64,000 bases of DNA from contig NZ_JBBMXV010000002.1 in NCBI RefSeq assembly GCF_037996645.1, forward strand, positions 248,001 through 312,000, given 5' to 3'. This document shows positions 53,813-61,895 of this stretch, one piece after another. The notes below the pieces were generated by a model. It was not told the origin of the DNA. It saw nothing but the letters and a program-made list of their open reading frames with translations, and did no database searches. The stretch comes from Halalkalicoccus tibetensis (GTDB lineage Archaea; Halobacteriota; Halobacteria; Halobacteriales; Halalkalicoccaceae). The translations under genes were made by a program, and so were the position numbers. Within the stretch, counting starts at the first letter, position 1, and every line of letters starts with the position of its first letter.

Positions 53813-54642
53813 TCCCGAAGCGCCTCTTCCCGCCGGGTGGCGTCGAGGGTCTGGTCCTCGACGTCGAGCGCGACGACCGCGGGCTTGTACGCCCCGCCCT
53901 CGAACAGGTCGTGATCGCCCAACGAGGACTCGACGTAGCGGGTGAAGGCCCGGCGCTCGGGCGGGAGCTCGCCGTAGAGCACCTCCTCCTCGACGAGGTC
54001 GTAGACCGGGATCCGGGGGGTGAGCAGCGTGTTCTCGCCGACGATCGAGCCCTCGCCGACGACGAACCCGCTGGTGACGCGACAGCCCGCACCCAGCGAG
54101 ACGCCGTCCTCGACGATCACGGGCGCGTCCTCGACGGGTTCGAGAACGCCCCCGATGAGGGTGTTCGCGCCGAGCTTGACGTTCTCGCCGATCTGGGCAC
54201 AGGAGCCGACGGTGTCACAGGAGTCGATCAGCGTGCCGTCGCCGACGTACGCGCCGGCGTTGACGAAGCTCGGGCTCATCATGATGCAGTCCGAGCCGAC
54301 GTAGGCGCCCCGGCGGATCGCCGTTCCATCCGGTGTGTTTCGGGTGCCCCGCTCGCCCAGGTCGGCGGTGTCGCGAAGCGGCAGCACGTCGTGGTAGGTG
54401 ACGTCGCCGTAGCTCCGCGGGTGGGTCTCGCGCAGCCCGAAGTTGAGCAGGATGCCGCGCTTGACCCACTCGTTCGACTCCCACTCGCCCGCACGCTTCT
54501 CTGCGGACCGGACCTCGCCGCTCTCGAGGGCCGCGAGGAAGGCGTCGAGCGTGTCGAGGTGGTCGGTCGTCGCGCTATCGGCGTCGATCTCGTCGGCGGC
54601 GTACCGTTCCCACAGCTTCGAGATCTCGGTTTCGAGGCTCAT
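53809..54642 (-). CDS. dapD: tetrahydrodipicolinate N-succinyltransferase
   Basis: Adds succinate to tetrahydrodipicolinate, committing lysine synthesis to the succinylase branch. The 277-residue protein has an N-terminal helical part, then a left-handed beta-helix with hexapeptide repeats (VGDGTLIDSCDTVGSCAQIGENVKLGANTLIGG). The family motif GAYVGSDCIMMSPSFVNAGAYVGD is clear. It overlaps dapB upstream and lysA downstream, each by four bases. Confidence 0.94.
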   Translation of the reverse strand: MSLETEISKLWERYAADEIDADSATTDHLDTLDAFLAALESGEVRSAEKRAGEWESNEWVKRGILLNFGLRETHPRSYGDVTYHDVLPLRDTADLGERGTRNTPDGTAIRRGAYVGSDCIMMSPSFVNAGAYVGDGTLIDSCDTVGSCAQIGENVKLGANTLIGGVLEPVEDAPVIVEDGVSLGAGCRVTSGFVVGEGSIVGENTLLTPRIPVYDLVEEEVLYGELPPERRAFTRYVESSLGDHDLFEGGAYKPAVVALDVEDQTLDATRREEALRE

Positions 54643-55400
54643 GACTGGCTATCGGGCAGGGTGTCGGAAAAGTCGTACCATCCCGGCGAGCGCCCCGCGA
54701 GCCACTCGGCGGCGTCGACCGCGCCCGCGGCGAACACGCCGCGGCTGCCCGCGCGGTGGGTTAGCCGGAGCTCCTCGTGGTTGCCCGCGAGCAGCACCTC
54801 GTGCGCCCCGCTGATGTCGCCCGCGCGGCGGGCGTGGACGCCGATCTCGCCCTCCTCCCGCGGGGCCTCGCCCTCGCGGCCGTGGACGCGGGGGGATTCG
54901 CCCCGAGTTTCGTCGATCGCGTCGAGCACCCGGTTCGCGGTGCCGCTGGGGGCGTCGCGCTTGCCGTTGTGGTGGGTCTCGGTGAGCTCGACGTCGTACT
55001 CGGGCAACGCGGCGACGGCCTCGCGGACGGCGCTCAACAGCCCCTGGACCCCGCGGGCGAAGTTCGCCGCCTGCAGGACCGGGGTCTCCTCGCTCGCCTC
55101 GCGAAGCTCCTCCCCTTGGGCCGCCGAGAACCCGGTCGTACCGACGACTGCTGGAACACCGGCCTCCGCACAGTCGCGTACGTACGAGACGCTCGGGTCG
55201 GGCAGCGTGAAGTCGATGACGGCGTCGGGCTCGCGTTCGGAAAGCAGCGTCGCGAACTCGCTCGCCGGCTCGAGTTCGACCCCGCCGATCTCGCCGGTCG
55301 CGCTGTGGCTCACCGCGACGACCTCGTGGTCCGCCTCGCGGGCGGCCTCGACGACCTCCCGGCCCATCCGGCCCGTCGCGCCGGTCACCGCGACCCTCAT
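54639..55400 (-). CDS. dapB: 4-hydroxy-tetrahydrodipicolinate reductase
   Basis: NAD(P)H-dependent reductase of 253 residues. The Rossmann pattern VAVTGATGRMGREV is at 3-16. The catalytic His and Lys region is LTETHHNGKRDAPSGTA near 155-170. It follows dapA and precedes dapD with four-base ATGA overlaps, so the products are probably made in matched amounts. Confidence 0.95.
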   Translation of the reverse strand: MRVAVTGATGRMGREVVEAAREADHEVVAVSHSATGEIGGVELEPASEFATLLSEREPDAVIDFTLPDPSVSYVRDCAEAGVPAVVGTTGFSAAQGEELREASEETPVLQAANFARGVQGLLSAVREAVAALPEYDVELTETHHNGKRDAPSGTANRVLDAIDETRGESPRVHGREGEAPREEGEIGVHARRAGDISGAHEVLLAGNHEELRLTHRAGSRGVFAAGAVDAAEWLAGRSPGWYDFSDTLPDSQS

Positions 55401-56314
55401 GCCTCGACCCCGACCTCGACGGCCGGCGACGAGTCGAGCTCGTCGAGCAGTCCCTCGAGCTCCTCGCGAACCCCCTCGGAGGCCCGCGAGAGCGGCGAGC
55501 GCAGGTGGGGCTCGCAGTGACCGCGGATCGCCATCGCCTCCTTCACGGGGATGGGGTTCGATTCCGCGAACAGCGCCCGCATCAGCGGGCCGAGCTCGTG
55601 GTGCAGCGCCCGGGCGCGCTCGTAGTCGCCCGCCAGCGCCGCGCCGGCCATCGCGCAGGTCCGCTCGGGCTCGACGTTCGCGACGACGCTGATCGCGCCG
55701 GTCCCGCCGACCGACAGCGTGGGAAGCGTCATGCCGTCGTCGCCCGAGAGCACGCTGAACGCCGCGTCGCGGGTGCGCTCGACGACCTCGCTGATCCGTC
55801 CGAGGTCGCCGCTCGCGGCCTTGTAGCCGACGACGTTCTCGTGATCGGCGAGCGAGACGGCGGTCTCGACCGCGATGTCCCGGCCCGTGCGCCCGGGGAC
55901 GTTGTAGATGACCTGGGGCAGGTCGACCGCGTCTGCGATCTCACGGTAGTGGTGCTCCATCCCCTCGGGCTCGGGGCGGTTGTAATACGGCGAGATCAGC
56001 AGCAGGCCGTCGGCGCCGGCCTCCGCCGAGCGCTCGGAGAGCTCCAGGGCCTCGGCGGTGTTGTTCGACCCGCTGCCGGCGATCACGGAGACGTCCTCGA
56101 CCGCGCCGCTTACGGTTTCGACGACCTGGACGTGTTCGTCGTGGGTCAGGGTCGCGCTTTCACCTGTGGAGCCGACCGGGACGAGGCCGTCGACGCCCGC
56201 GCGTTCGAGGCGCTGGGCGTCGGCCGCGAGGGAGTCGAAGTCGATGCTGCCGTCGTCGTGGAAGGGCGTCACCATCGCCGGGAGGACGCCGCTGTAGGGT
56301 TCGTGTGCCGTCAT
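55397..56314 (-). CDS. dapA: 4-hydroxy-tetrahydrodipicolinate synthase
   Basis: Condenses pyruvate with aspartate semialdehyde, the first step of the lysine branch. The 305-residue TIM barrel has GSTGES at 48-53, the catalytic Tyr137 in VIYNVPGRTG and the Schiff-base Lys165 in VVGYKAASGD. It heads the operon dapA-dapB-dapD-lysA-dapF-dapE. The upstream region is GC-rich and no clear TATA box was identified. Confidence 0.96.
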   Translation of the reverse strand: MTAHEPYSGVLPAMVTPFHDDGSIDFDSLAADAQRLERAGVDGLVPVGSTGESATLTHDEHVQVVETVSGAVEDVSVIAGSGSNNTAEALELSERSAEAGADGLLLISPYYNRPEPEGMEHHYREIADAVDLPQVIYNVPGRTGRDIAVETAVSLADHENVVGYKAASGDLGRISEVVERTRDAAFSVLSGDDGMTLPTLSVGGTGAISVVANVEPERTCAMAGAALAGDYERARALHHELGPLMRALFAESNPIPVKEAMAIRGHCEPHLRSPLSRASEGVREELEGLLDELDSSPAVEVGVEA

Positions 56315-56640
56315 TGGTTCGTGCGTTCGTGAGTCGTGGGTTCGGTAGTGCGTGCGGTCCCCGCTCCTGCTCGGGCCCCGGACGGGGTCGCTACCCCCGC
56401 CGGGAGCCCACCCTCACGCGCGTTTCTTCGCGCAGAAAAGAGCGCTGGCCGGCACGCTGTCGGACCCGAGCGCCGATCGTGCCAGTCGCGTCATGGTCGT
56501 ATCCGTGTCGGCGCGCCACTTAGCCCTTGCGACCCGAGCGAGCGTTGCCGAGGCGGGGGGCTCCCGGCGTTCGTGGCTCTTCGGGCCGAGCCGGTGGCGC
56601 TGAACGAAGCGTTTTATCGTCGGCGCCGAGAGGCACGGGT
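56315..56640. other. divergent spacer between dapA and the NYN-domain gene
   Basis: 326 bases with no credible gene. It holds a small hairpin, GCGCG (56418-56422) and CGCGC (56429-56433) around TTTCTT, and a TATA-like TTTTAT (56612-56617) for the downstream gene. Nothing resembling an attenuator or riboswitch was recognised, although this is the control region of the lysine operon. Confidence 0.5.
56612..56617 (+). promoter_or_regulatory. TATA box of the NYN-domain gene
   Basis: TTTTAT lies 24-29 bases before the ATG at 56641, the spacing of leaderless haloarchaeal promoters, and supports that start codon. Confidence 0.55.
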
Positions 56641-57138
56641 ATGACGGTCGTTCACCCCAATCAGCGCGTCGCCGTGCTGGTCGACTCACAGAACCTCTAT
56701 CACTCCGCCCACAGCCTCTACTCCCGGAACATCGACTACTCCGGGCTGCTCGAGGAGGCCGTGCGGGGTCGCGAGCTCACCCGGGCGATCGCCTACGTGA
56801 TCCGCGCGGACTCCCCCGAGGAGGAGAGCTTCTTCGAGGCGCTGATCGACATCGGCTTCGAGACGAAGATCAAGGAGATCAAGACGTTCGGCGACGGCTC
56901 GAAGAAGGCCGACTGGGACGTCGGGATGAGCCTCGACGCCGTCACGCTCGCGCCCCACGTCGACACCGTCGTGCTCTGTACCGGCGACGGCGACTTCTCG
57001 CGGCTCTGTTCGCATCTACGCCACCAGGGCGTGCGCGTCGAGGTGATGGCGCTCGGCCCCTCGACGGCCGACGAGCTGGTCGAGGCGACCGACTCCTTCG
57101 TCGACATGACCGACCACGAGGAGACGTTCCTGTTGTGA
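56641..57138 (+). CDS. NYN-domain (LabA/DUF88-like) putative ribonuclease
   Basis: Protein of 165 residues with a PIN-like NYN fold. Acidic residues expected at the metal site are Asp15 and Asn18 in VLVDSQNLY, Asp in KKADWDVGMSLDA, and TGDGDFSRL. This set matches LabA/NYN family proteins, some of which cleave RNA. No partner domain is attached. Its stop is directly next to that of the convergent small membrane protein gene. Confidence 0.85.
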   Translation: MTVVHPNQRVAVLVDSQNLYHSAHSLYSRNIDYSGLLEEAVRGRELTRAIAYVIRADSPEEESFFEALIDIGFETKIKEIKTFGDGSKKADWDVGMSLDAVTLAPHVDTVVLCTGDGDFSRLCSHLRHQGVRVEVMALGPSTADELVEATDSFVDMTDHEETFLL

Positions 57139-57321
57139 CTATACCGCCGGGCCCTCGCCGGTCGTCCCGACGAGCAGCGATCCGACCGCGAGCCCGGTCG
57201 TGGCGAGCGCGGCGAGCGCGATCGGCACCGGGAGGTTGAGCATGCCGGTAGCGAGCAACAGTGCCCCGCTCACCACGAGGAGGCCCAGGCCCGCGACGTT
57301 CTTGGTCTGATCCGAAGCCAT
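57139..57321 (-). CDS. small two-helix membrane protein
   Basis: Protein of 60 residues with two helices (about 9-27 and 32-52) and no charged core; the helices are VAGLGLLVVSGALLLAT and PIALAALATTGLAVGSLL. A TATA-like sequence (TATATAACCC read on the minus strand) lies about 25 bases upstream near 57343-57352, fitting expression from the ATG at 57321. Function unknown. Confidence 0.65.
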   Translation of the reverse strand: MASDQTKNVAGLGLLVVSGALLLATGMLNLPVPIALAALATTGLAVGSLLVGTTGEGPAV

Positions 57322-57434
57322 TGGGGGACAGTAGGTCCGAAGGGTTATATAATTCTCACCAAAGCGACCGACGGCCGGGTGGCCGCGGGAGGCGAAACGG
57401 TGAGCTCTTGTGCGACGCTTGCGACCCCAGGGCC

Positions 57435-57899
57435 ATGGACGAGTTCGAGGAACGCCCCCGCCTGCGCCGGATCGCCGACTACCAGTTCGGCCACGGCGCC
57501 GGAACGGCGCTGTTCGACGGGGAGCTGCGGGTCGCACGCTCGAAGTCGGGCCGGCCCCGCCAGGTCCACGCCCCGACGGGGCGGGTGGTCTCGCTGGGCG
57601 CCGACGGCCGGTTCACGCTCGGCATCGAGGGCGGAACGCGGCTGCTCGCGGCGCTTTCCGCGCCGACGGGGCGGGTGGTCGTCGGCGACGAGAGCGAGCC
57701 GTTCGTCCGCGAGGGCAAGAACGTCTTCGCGAAGTTCGTTTCGACGGTGGACCCCGAGATCCGCCCGGGCGACGAGGTCTGCGTCGTCCACGAGGACGGC
57801 GGGCTGCTGGCGGTCGGGCGCGCGGAGCTGCCCGCCGACGGGATGCTCGATTTCGCGACCGGCATGGCCGTGAAGGTCCGCGAGGGCTGCGAGGACTGA
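57435..57899 (+). CDS. PUA-domain protein
   Basis: Protein of 154 residues ending in a PUA RNA-binding domain (about 75-150: GDESEPFVREGKNVFAKFVSTVDPEIRPGDEVCVVHEDGGLLAVGRAEL). The N-terminal half (LRRIADYQFGHGAG) resembles the pre-PUA domain of archaeal tRNA-modifying proteins. Archaea often encode such a protein just before NAC and a tRNA methyltransferase, as here, which points to a role in translation or rRNA/tRNA maturation. Confidence 0.85.
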   Translation: MDEFEERPRLRRIADYQFGHGAGTALFDGELRVARSKSGRPRQVHAPTGRVVSLGADGRFTLGIEGGTRLLAALSAPTGRVVVGDESEPFVREGKNVFAKFVSTVDPEIRPGDEVCVVHEDGGLLAVGRAELPADGMLDFATGMAVKVREGCED

Positions 57900-57945
57900 C
57901 GGGGCGTTCGGCACGTTTTTCCCTCCGTGTCCCGACTGACCGGGT

Positions 57946-58338
57946 ATGTTCGGAGGAGGCGGCGGCGGGCTCGACCCGCGCAAGATGGAACAGATGATGG
58001 AGCAGATGGGCATCGACACCGAGGAGATCGACGCCACGGAGATCGTCATCCGCACCGGCGACGAGGAGCTGGTGTTCACCGACGCCGAGGTCACCGTGAT
58101 CCAGGCCCAGGGCCAGGAGACCTACCAGATCGTCGGCGAGCCCGAGAGCCGCGAGGCCGACGCGGGCTCGAGCGCCGGCGAGGACGCCGCGATCGAGGAC
58201 GCGGAGATCCCCGCCGACGACGTCGAGATCGTCGCGATGCGCACCGGCGCGAGCGAGGAGGACGCCCGCGAGGCCCTCGAGGCGGCCGACGGCGACCTGG
58301 CGAACGCGGTCGAGAAGCTCGAGTCGGAACCCAAGTGA
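57946..58338 (+). CDS. nac: nascent polypeptide-associated complex protein (archaeal NAC)
   Basis: Ribosome-associated chaperone homologous to eukaryotic NAC-alpha, 130 residues. A glycine-rich start ([23 protein letters not shown]) is followed by the NAC domain (about 25-70) with [30 protein letters not shown]. An acidic linker follows, then a C-terminal UBA domain (about 90-130; [30 protein letters not shown]). Its stop overlaps the start of trmI (GTGA), so translation is coupled. Confidence 0.95.
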   Translation: MFGGGGGGLDPRKMEQMMEQMGIDTEEIDATEIVIRTGDEELVFTDAEVTVIQAQGQETYQIVGEPESREADAGSSAGEDAAIEDAEIPADDVEIVAMRTGASEEDAREALEAADGDLANAVEKLESEPK

Positions 58339-59051
58339 TCCTGCTGGTCCGGGGCGACCGCGAGTACCTCCGCGAGCCGGGCGAGACGTTGGAGACCGAC
58401 CTGGGGGTCCTCGAGATCCCCACGGACGCCGAGCCGGGCGACGTCCTCGAAACCCATCTGGGCGAGGAGTTCCGCGTCCGCGAGCTGCGCGGACCGGACC
58501 TGTTCAACCACCTCGAGCGCACCGGCGCGCCGATGCTGCCCCGCGACGTCGGGCTCGTGATCGGCGAGACCGGCCTCGCCGCCGGCGACCGGGTGCTCGA
58601 CGCCGGCACCGGCACCGGCGTGCTCGCGAGCCACCTCGGACGATTGGGCGCCGACGTCGTGACCTACGAGCGAAAGCCGGAGTTCGCCGAGGTCGCCCGC
58701 GAGAACATGGCGCTGGCGGGCGTCGACGAGCGCGTCGAGGTCCGGACCGGCGACCTGACCGACGACCTCGAGGACCTGTCGGGGTTCGACGTCCTCACCC
58801 TCGACACCGAGGACGCCCCCGACGCGGTCGCGCGGGCCGACGAGCTGCTCGTTCCCGGCGGGTTTCTCGCGGTCTACTCGCCGTTCGTCGAGGCGACCCG
58901 CGAGGTCGTCGAAGCGGCTCGCGAGAGCCTCTCGGACGTGCGGGCCGTCGAGACGATCCAGCGCGAGCTCGACGTCGATTCCAGGGGAACGCGTCCGAGT
59001 ACGGGCCCGGTGGGCCACTCGGGCTATCTGGTGTTCGCGCGCAACGTGTAG
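58335..59051 (+). CDS. trmI: tRNA (adenine-N1)-methyltransferase TrmI-type
   Basis: Makes 1-methyladenosine in tRNA (position 58, also 57 in archaea). The 238-residue protein starts at GTG 58335 inside the nac stop codon. An N-terminal beta domain (1-60) precedes the methyltransferase fold with motif [17 protein letters not shown] at 87-102. [20 protein letters not shown] follows. The C-terminus ends with [10 protein letters not shown], typical of the family. It completes the PUA-NAC-TrmI operon. Confidence 0.93.
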   Translation: MILLVRGDREYLREPGETLETDLGVLEIPTDAEPGDVLETHLGEEFRVRELRGPDLFNHLERTGAPMLPRDVGLVIGETGLAAGDRVLDAGTGTGVLASHLGRLGADVVTYERKPEFAEVARENMALAGVDERVEVRTGDLTDDLEDLSGFDVLTLDTEDAPDAVARADELLVPGGFLAVYSPFVEATREVVEAARESLSDVRAVETIQRELDVDSRGTRPSTGPVGHSGYLVFARNV

Positions 59052-59091
59052 TCGTTCGTGGATACGGCGCCGCTACCCGATGGGACCCCGG

Positions 59092-59361
59092 TCACTCGTA
59101 GAGACGGACCTCCTGGCGTCCCCCGTCGACCACGACCGAGAACCCCTCGAACGGGAATCGGACCCATCCGCCCGTCCGTCGACGGTCGTCACACGTCGGG
59201 CCGAACACCTCGTTCAGCGCGTCCGGGTCGATCACGTCGTTCAGCGGCCCGATCTCGGCCGGGGATCTGTCGGTAGCGGCCGAAACCGCGTCGATCACCG
59301 CGAGAGTCGCGTCCTCCTCGTACGGGACACACGCCACTGGGACCGCCACTGCTTGTGTCAT
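59092..59361 (-). CDS. HalOD1 domain mini-protein
   Basis: An 89-residue protein consisting of a HalOD1 output domain. Key segments are VIDAVSAATDRSPAEIGPLNDVIDPDALNEVF and WVRFPFEGFSVVVDGGRQEVRLYE. The family is restricted to haloarchaea and appears either alone or at the end of signalling proteins. ATG 59361 removes a Cys-rich extension that is probably not translated. It is a paralogue of the protein encoded at 59534-59812. Confidence 0.82.
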   Translation of the reverse strand: MTQAVAVPVACVPYEEDATLAVIDAVSAATDRSPAEIGPLNDVIDPDALNEVFGPTCDDRRRTGGWVRFPFEGFSVVVDGGRQEVRLYE

Positions 59362-59533
59362 CCCGTTCGGTCCCGCTGCCAGCCCGCACACCTCATCGCC
59401 AATATATTCTTGTTCTTCATCCGTGTATTCATGTATCTCAAGTGGATCGAATTTAGATAGGAAAGGGGATAGCTACACCGCATGGCTTACCAAGTCGATT
59501 TAGAGTGGCGTTCTAACGGGGAGGCGAGACCCC

Positions 59534-59812
59534 TCACTCGTAGACCAGCACCTCGCGGCTGTCCGCATCGATCTCGATGGGGTAGCCGTCGAGACGAAAG
59601 GAGACCCTGCCGCCGTCCCGCGCCTGCCCGTCGGGCCGCGTCGCGAACAGCTCACAGAGCGCCTCCGGGTCGACGATGTCGTTGATCGGCCCGATCTCGG
59701 TGATCGACGAGGACGACACCGCGGCCACGGCGCTCACCACGACGAACGACAGCTCGTCGCTTTCCTCGTACTCGACGCGGTGGGCCGGCTCGTCGTGTTG
59801 GGAGACGCTCAT
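59534..59812 (-). CDS. HalOD1 domain mini-protein, second copy
   Basis: A 92-residue HalOD1 protein. ESDELSFVVVSAVAAVSSSSITEIGPINDIVDPEALCELF and GRVSFRLDGYPIEIDADSREVLVYE align along their whole length with the protein encoded just downstream. The two copies are similar but clearly diverged, so the duplication is old. AT-rich DNA with an inverted repeat at 59882-59896 lies upstream. Confidence 0.82.
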   Translation of the reverse strand: MSVSQHDEPAHRVEYEESDELSFVVVSAVAAVSSSSITEIGPINDIVDPEALCELFATRPDGQARDGGRVSFRLDGYPIEIDADSREVLVYE

Positions 59813-59881
59813 GGTGGTTCGTGGTCGGTGACGGGCCGCCGTCACCGGATGGGATTGCAGCGTGTTTAATTTGCGATTAGA

Positions 59882-59896
59882 TAATAGTTGCTATTA
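59882..59896. promoter_or_regulatory. inverted repeat upstream of the HalOD1 gene
   Basis: TAATAG (59882-59887) and CTATTA (59891-59896) around TTG, inside an AT-rich stretch (59863-59920) that is the promoter region of the HalOD1 gene ending at 59534. It lies 70-85 bases from the start codon. Confidence 0.45.
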
Positions 59897-59957
59897 GCTT
59901 AACTAGAGCGGATAATTACGGCGACGTCGCCCCGAATGGGGGGTCGCATCGTCCGTG

Positions 59958-61166
59958 TCAGGCGGTCGCGAGGTCGCGGAACGCCTCGCCCGAGGTCCGC
60001 GTCCCCTTCGCGATGAGGACGTCGCCGGCCTCCAGTTCGGTGTCGGCGTCCGGGACGAGCATCCAGCCCTCCTCGGGCCGGCGGACCGCGAGCACGTTCA
60101 TGCTCACGTCGGACTCGGGGACGCCCCCGACGAGGGAGGTCCCCTCGAGCGGGCTCCCGCTGTCGAGGGCCACACGGGCGATGATCTCGTCGCTCTCCTG
60201 GACCGCGAGCTCGACGACGGGGTGGACGTCGATCTCCCGGAGGACGCCCTCGGTGATCTCGAGGGCGGCGTCGCTGATCTCCTCGGTGCTGAACCCCAGG
60301 TGGAGCAGGCCCCGGAGCGCGACGGGGTCGGGCGCGTCGGCCGCGGCCCGCAGCGTCCAGGCCTCGAAGCGCGAGCGCAGCGCGTCGACCTCGACCTCGA
60401 GGTTGTGGACCTCCTCCGCGAGTTCGACGTTGTCGAAGAGGATCGAGCCGTAGGCCAGATCGACCGCGAGCTCGCTCAGGTTCTTCATCAGGACGATCGA
60501 GTCGACCGCCCGGTCGAGGTCCTCGATCTTCGAGTCCTCGACCTCCGTGGGGGTGTAGGCCTCGCCCGAGAGCGTCTCGTAGACCTCGCCGATGCCGTGG
60601 TCGGGCCCGCGAAGCAGCGCCACGTCGCCGGCCTCGATCGCTGTCCCCGGGCCCGGGTTGACGATCCAGTCCTCGCCCCGGCGGATCGCGATGACCCGGA
60701 CCCCCGTCTCGGACTCGAGGTTGATGTCGCCGAGCGTGCGCCCGGTGTACTCCGAACCCTCGATCGCGCTCGCGCGCACGAGCGTCTCGACGGCCTCGGG
60801 CAGCGCCGTGCGCATCGCGCCCGGGAGCCCGACCTCCTCGAGCACCACCTTCGCGATGTCGCCGGTCGCGTCGCTGATCTTCTCGGCGCCGCTGACGATC
60901 CCCAGGACCGGCGCGAGCGCTTCGGCATCGGAGGGGTTGCGCGCGGCCATCAGCAGGCTCATCCGCGCGCGAAGCTGGAGGACGTCCATGCGCTCCTCGA
61001 GCCGGAGGACCTCCTCGGCGATGCTCTCGCTGTTCAGCAACACCGCCGAGTACGAGAGGTCGATCAGCAGCTCGGAGGTGTCCTTCATCTCGACGAGCAG
61101 GTCCTTGACACTCACCGGCTCGTACTCGACGGTGGCCGACGACCGTCCGCCGCGAAAGGGGCCCAT
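59958..61166 (-). CDS. duplicated PhoU/TrkA-C regulator of potassium transport
   Basis: Soluble protein of 402 residues made of two similar halves. Each has a PhoU-like helical domain (about 15-110 and 220-310) followed by a TrkA-C (RCK_C) domain (about 125-205 and 320-395). The second domains show TLGDINLESETGVRVIAIRRGEDW and SLVGGVPESDVSMNVLAVRRPEEGW. RCK_C domains bind small ligands and gate potassium transporters. No transporter gene is adjacent, so its partner lies elsewhere. A T-rich TTTTTA box lies about 21-28 bases upstream. Confidence 0.9.
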   Translation of the reverse strand: MGPFRGGRSSATVEYEPVSVKDLLVEMKDTSELLIDLSYSAVLLNSESIAEEVLRLEERMDVLQLRARMSLLMAARNPSDAEALAPVLGIVSGAEKISDATGDIAKVVLEEVGLPGAMRTALPEAVETLVRASAIEGSEYTGRTLGDINLESETGVRVIAIRRGEDWIVNPGPGTAIEAGDVALLRGPDHGIGEVYETLSGEAYTPTEVEDSKIEDLDRAVDSIVLMKNLSELAVDLAYGSILFDNVELAEEVHNLEVEVDALRSRFEAWTLRAAADAPDPVALRGLLHLGFSTEEISDAALEITEGVLREIDVHPVVELAVQESDEIIARVALDSGSPLEGTSLVGGVPESDVSMNVLAVRRPEEGWMLVPDADTELEAGDVLIAKGTRTSGEAFRDLATA

Positions 61167-61206
61167 GCGGATGGGTTACGCGGGTACGTAAAAAGGCCTT
61201 GCGCAG

Positions 61207-61518
61207 CTAGTGGTCGTCCTCGCGCCACTTGTGCTCGCACTCGGTGCAGACGAAAAACCGCGTCTCGCTCTCGTCGGCCGCCCGGATCTGTTGCATGTAC
61301 CAGTAGGCGCGGTCGTTGTCACACTCGGGACACTGCGCGCTCGTGGTGGGCAGCCCGCTGTTCTCGGCGCCCGATTCGATGACCTCGCTCTCCTCCTGGG
61401 CGTCGGTCGTAGTGTAGGAGGCGCTGTCGCCCTTGGGCTGTTCGTGCCCGCAGCTGTTGCAGACCCAGACGTCGTCCTGGGCCATCATCATCGAGCCGCA
61501 CTCGTCGCAGAATTCCAT
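61207..61518 (-). CDS. tfs: transcription factor S (TFS)
   Basis: Archaeal homologue of TFIIS that restarts stalled RNA polymerase by stimulating transcript cleavage. The 103-residue protein has an N-terminal zinc ribbon (Cys4, Cys7, Cys20, Cys23) and a C-terminal one (CPECDNDRAYWYMQQIR and VCTECEHKW). The acidic pair in RAADESETRFF reaches the polymerase active site. ATG 61518 gives the usual MEFCDECG start. It lies between the PhoU/TrkA-C gene and a DUF5789 gene, all on the same strand. Confidence 0.96.
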   Translation of the reverse strand: MEFCDECGSMMMAQDDVWVCNSCGHEQPKGDSASYTTTDAQEESEVIESGAENSGLPTTSAQCPECDNDRAYWYMQQIRAADESETRFFVCTECEHKWREDDH

Positions 61519-61561
61519 GCCTCGCCTATCGTACCGAACCAATTAAGCGCCCCGAATCGCG

Positions 61562-61819
61562 CTATCCCTCGCCCTCGGACTGGTAGGGTTCGCCGACGGC
61601 CTCCCGGGGGAGGACGTTCTGGATCTCGCTCTCGAGGTCCTCCCGGCTGGTGAACGAGTCGCTTCCCGTCTCCGAGACCAACTCGCCGAGGTTCGCCTCG
61701 CCGTCGGCGAGCAACACCGTCACGTCCTCGAACTCGATCGCGGCGTCGTCGCGCGCGATCGGGTAGGAGAGTTCGTCGAGCGTGTCCTCGAGCTGGCTCA
61801 TCTTGATTTCACGTGCCAT
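61562..61819 (-). CDS. DUF5789 family protein
   Basis: Haloarchaeal protein of 85 residues matching DUF5789. It begins MAREIKMSQLEDTLDELSYPI and has a central DDAAIEFEDVTVLLADGEANLGELV. The acidic sequence has a winged-helix-like length but no certain motif. It lies upstream of tfs on the same strand, 43 bases apart, suggesting shared transcription. The role is unknown. Confidence 0.8.
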   Translation of the reverse strand: MAREIKMSQLEDTLDELSYPIARDDAAIEFEDVTVLLADGEANLGELVSETGSDSFTSREDLESEIQNVLPREAVGEPYQSEGEG

Positions 61820-61895
61820 GTTATCGATAGAACCGCGGAGGTCTTATGGCTTCGCCGAACAGCAGGCTGATGGCGCCCGGATCCGTACGGCCGGC

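Noticed and set aside
56315-56640. Lysine riboswitch before dapA
   Set aside because: No lysine-riboswitch core could be recognised, and the class is bacterial; only one minor hairpin is present.
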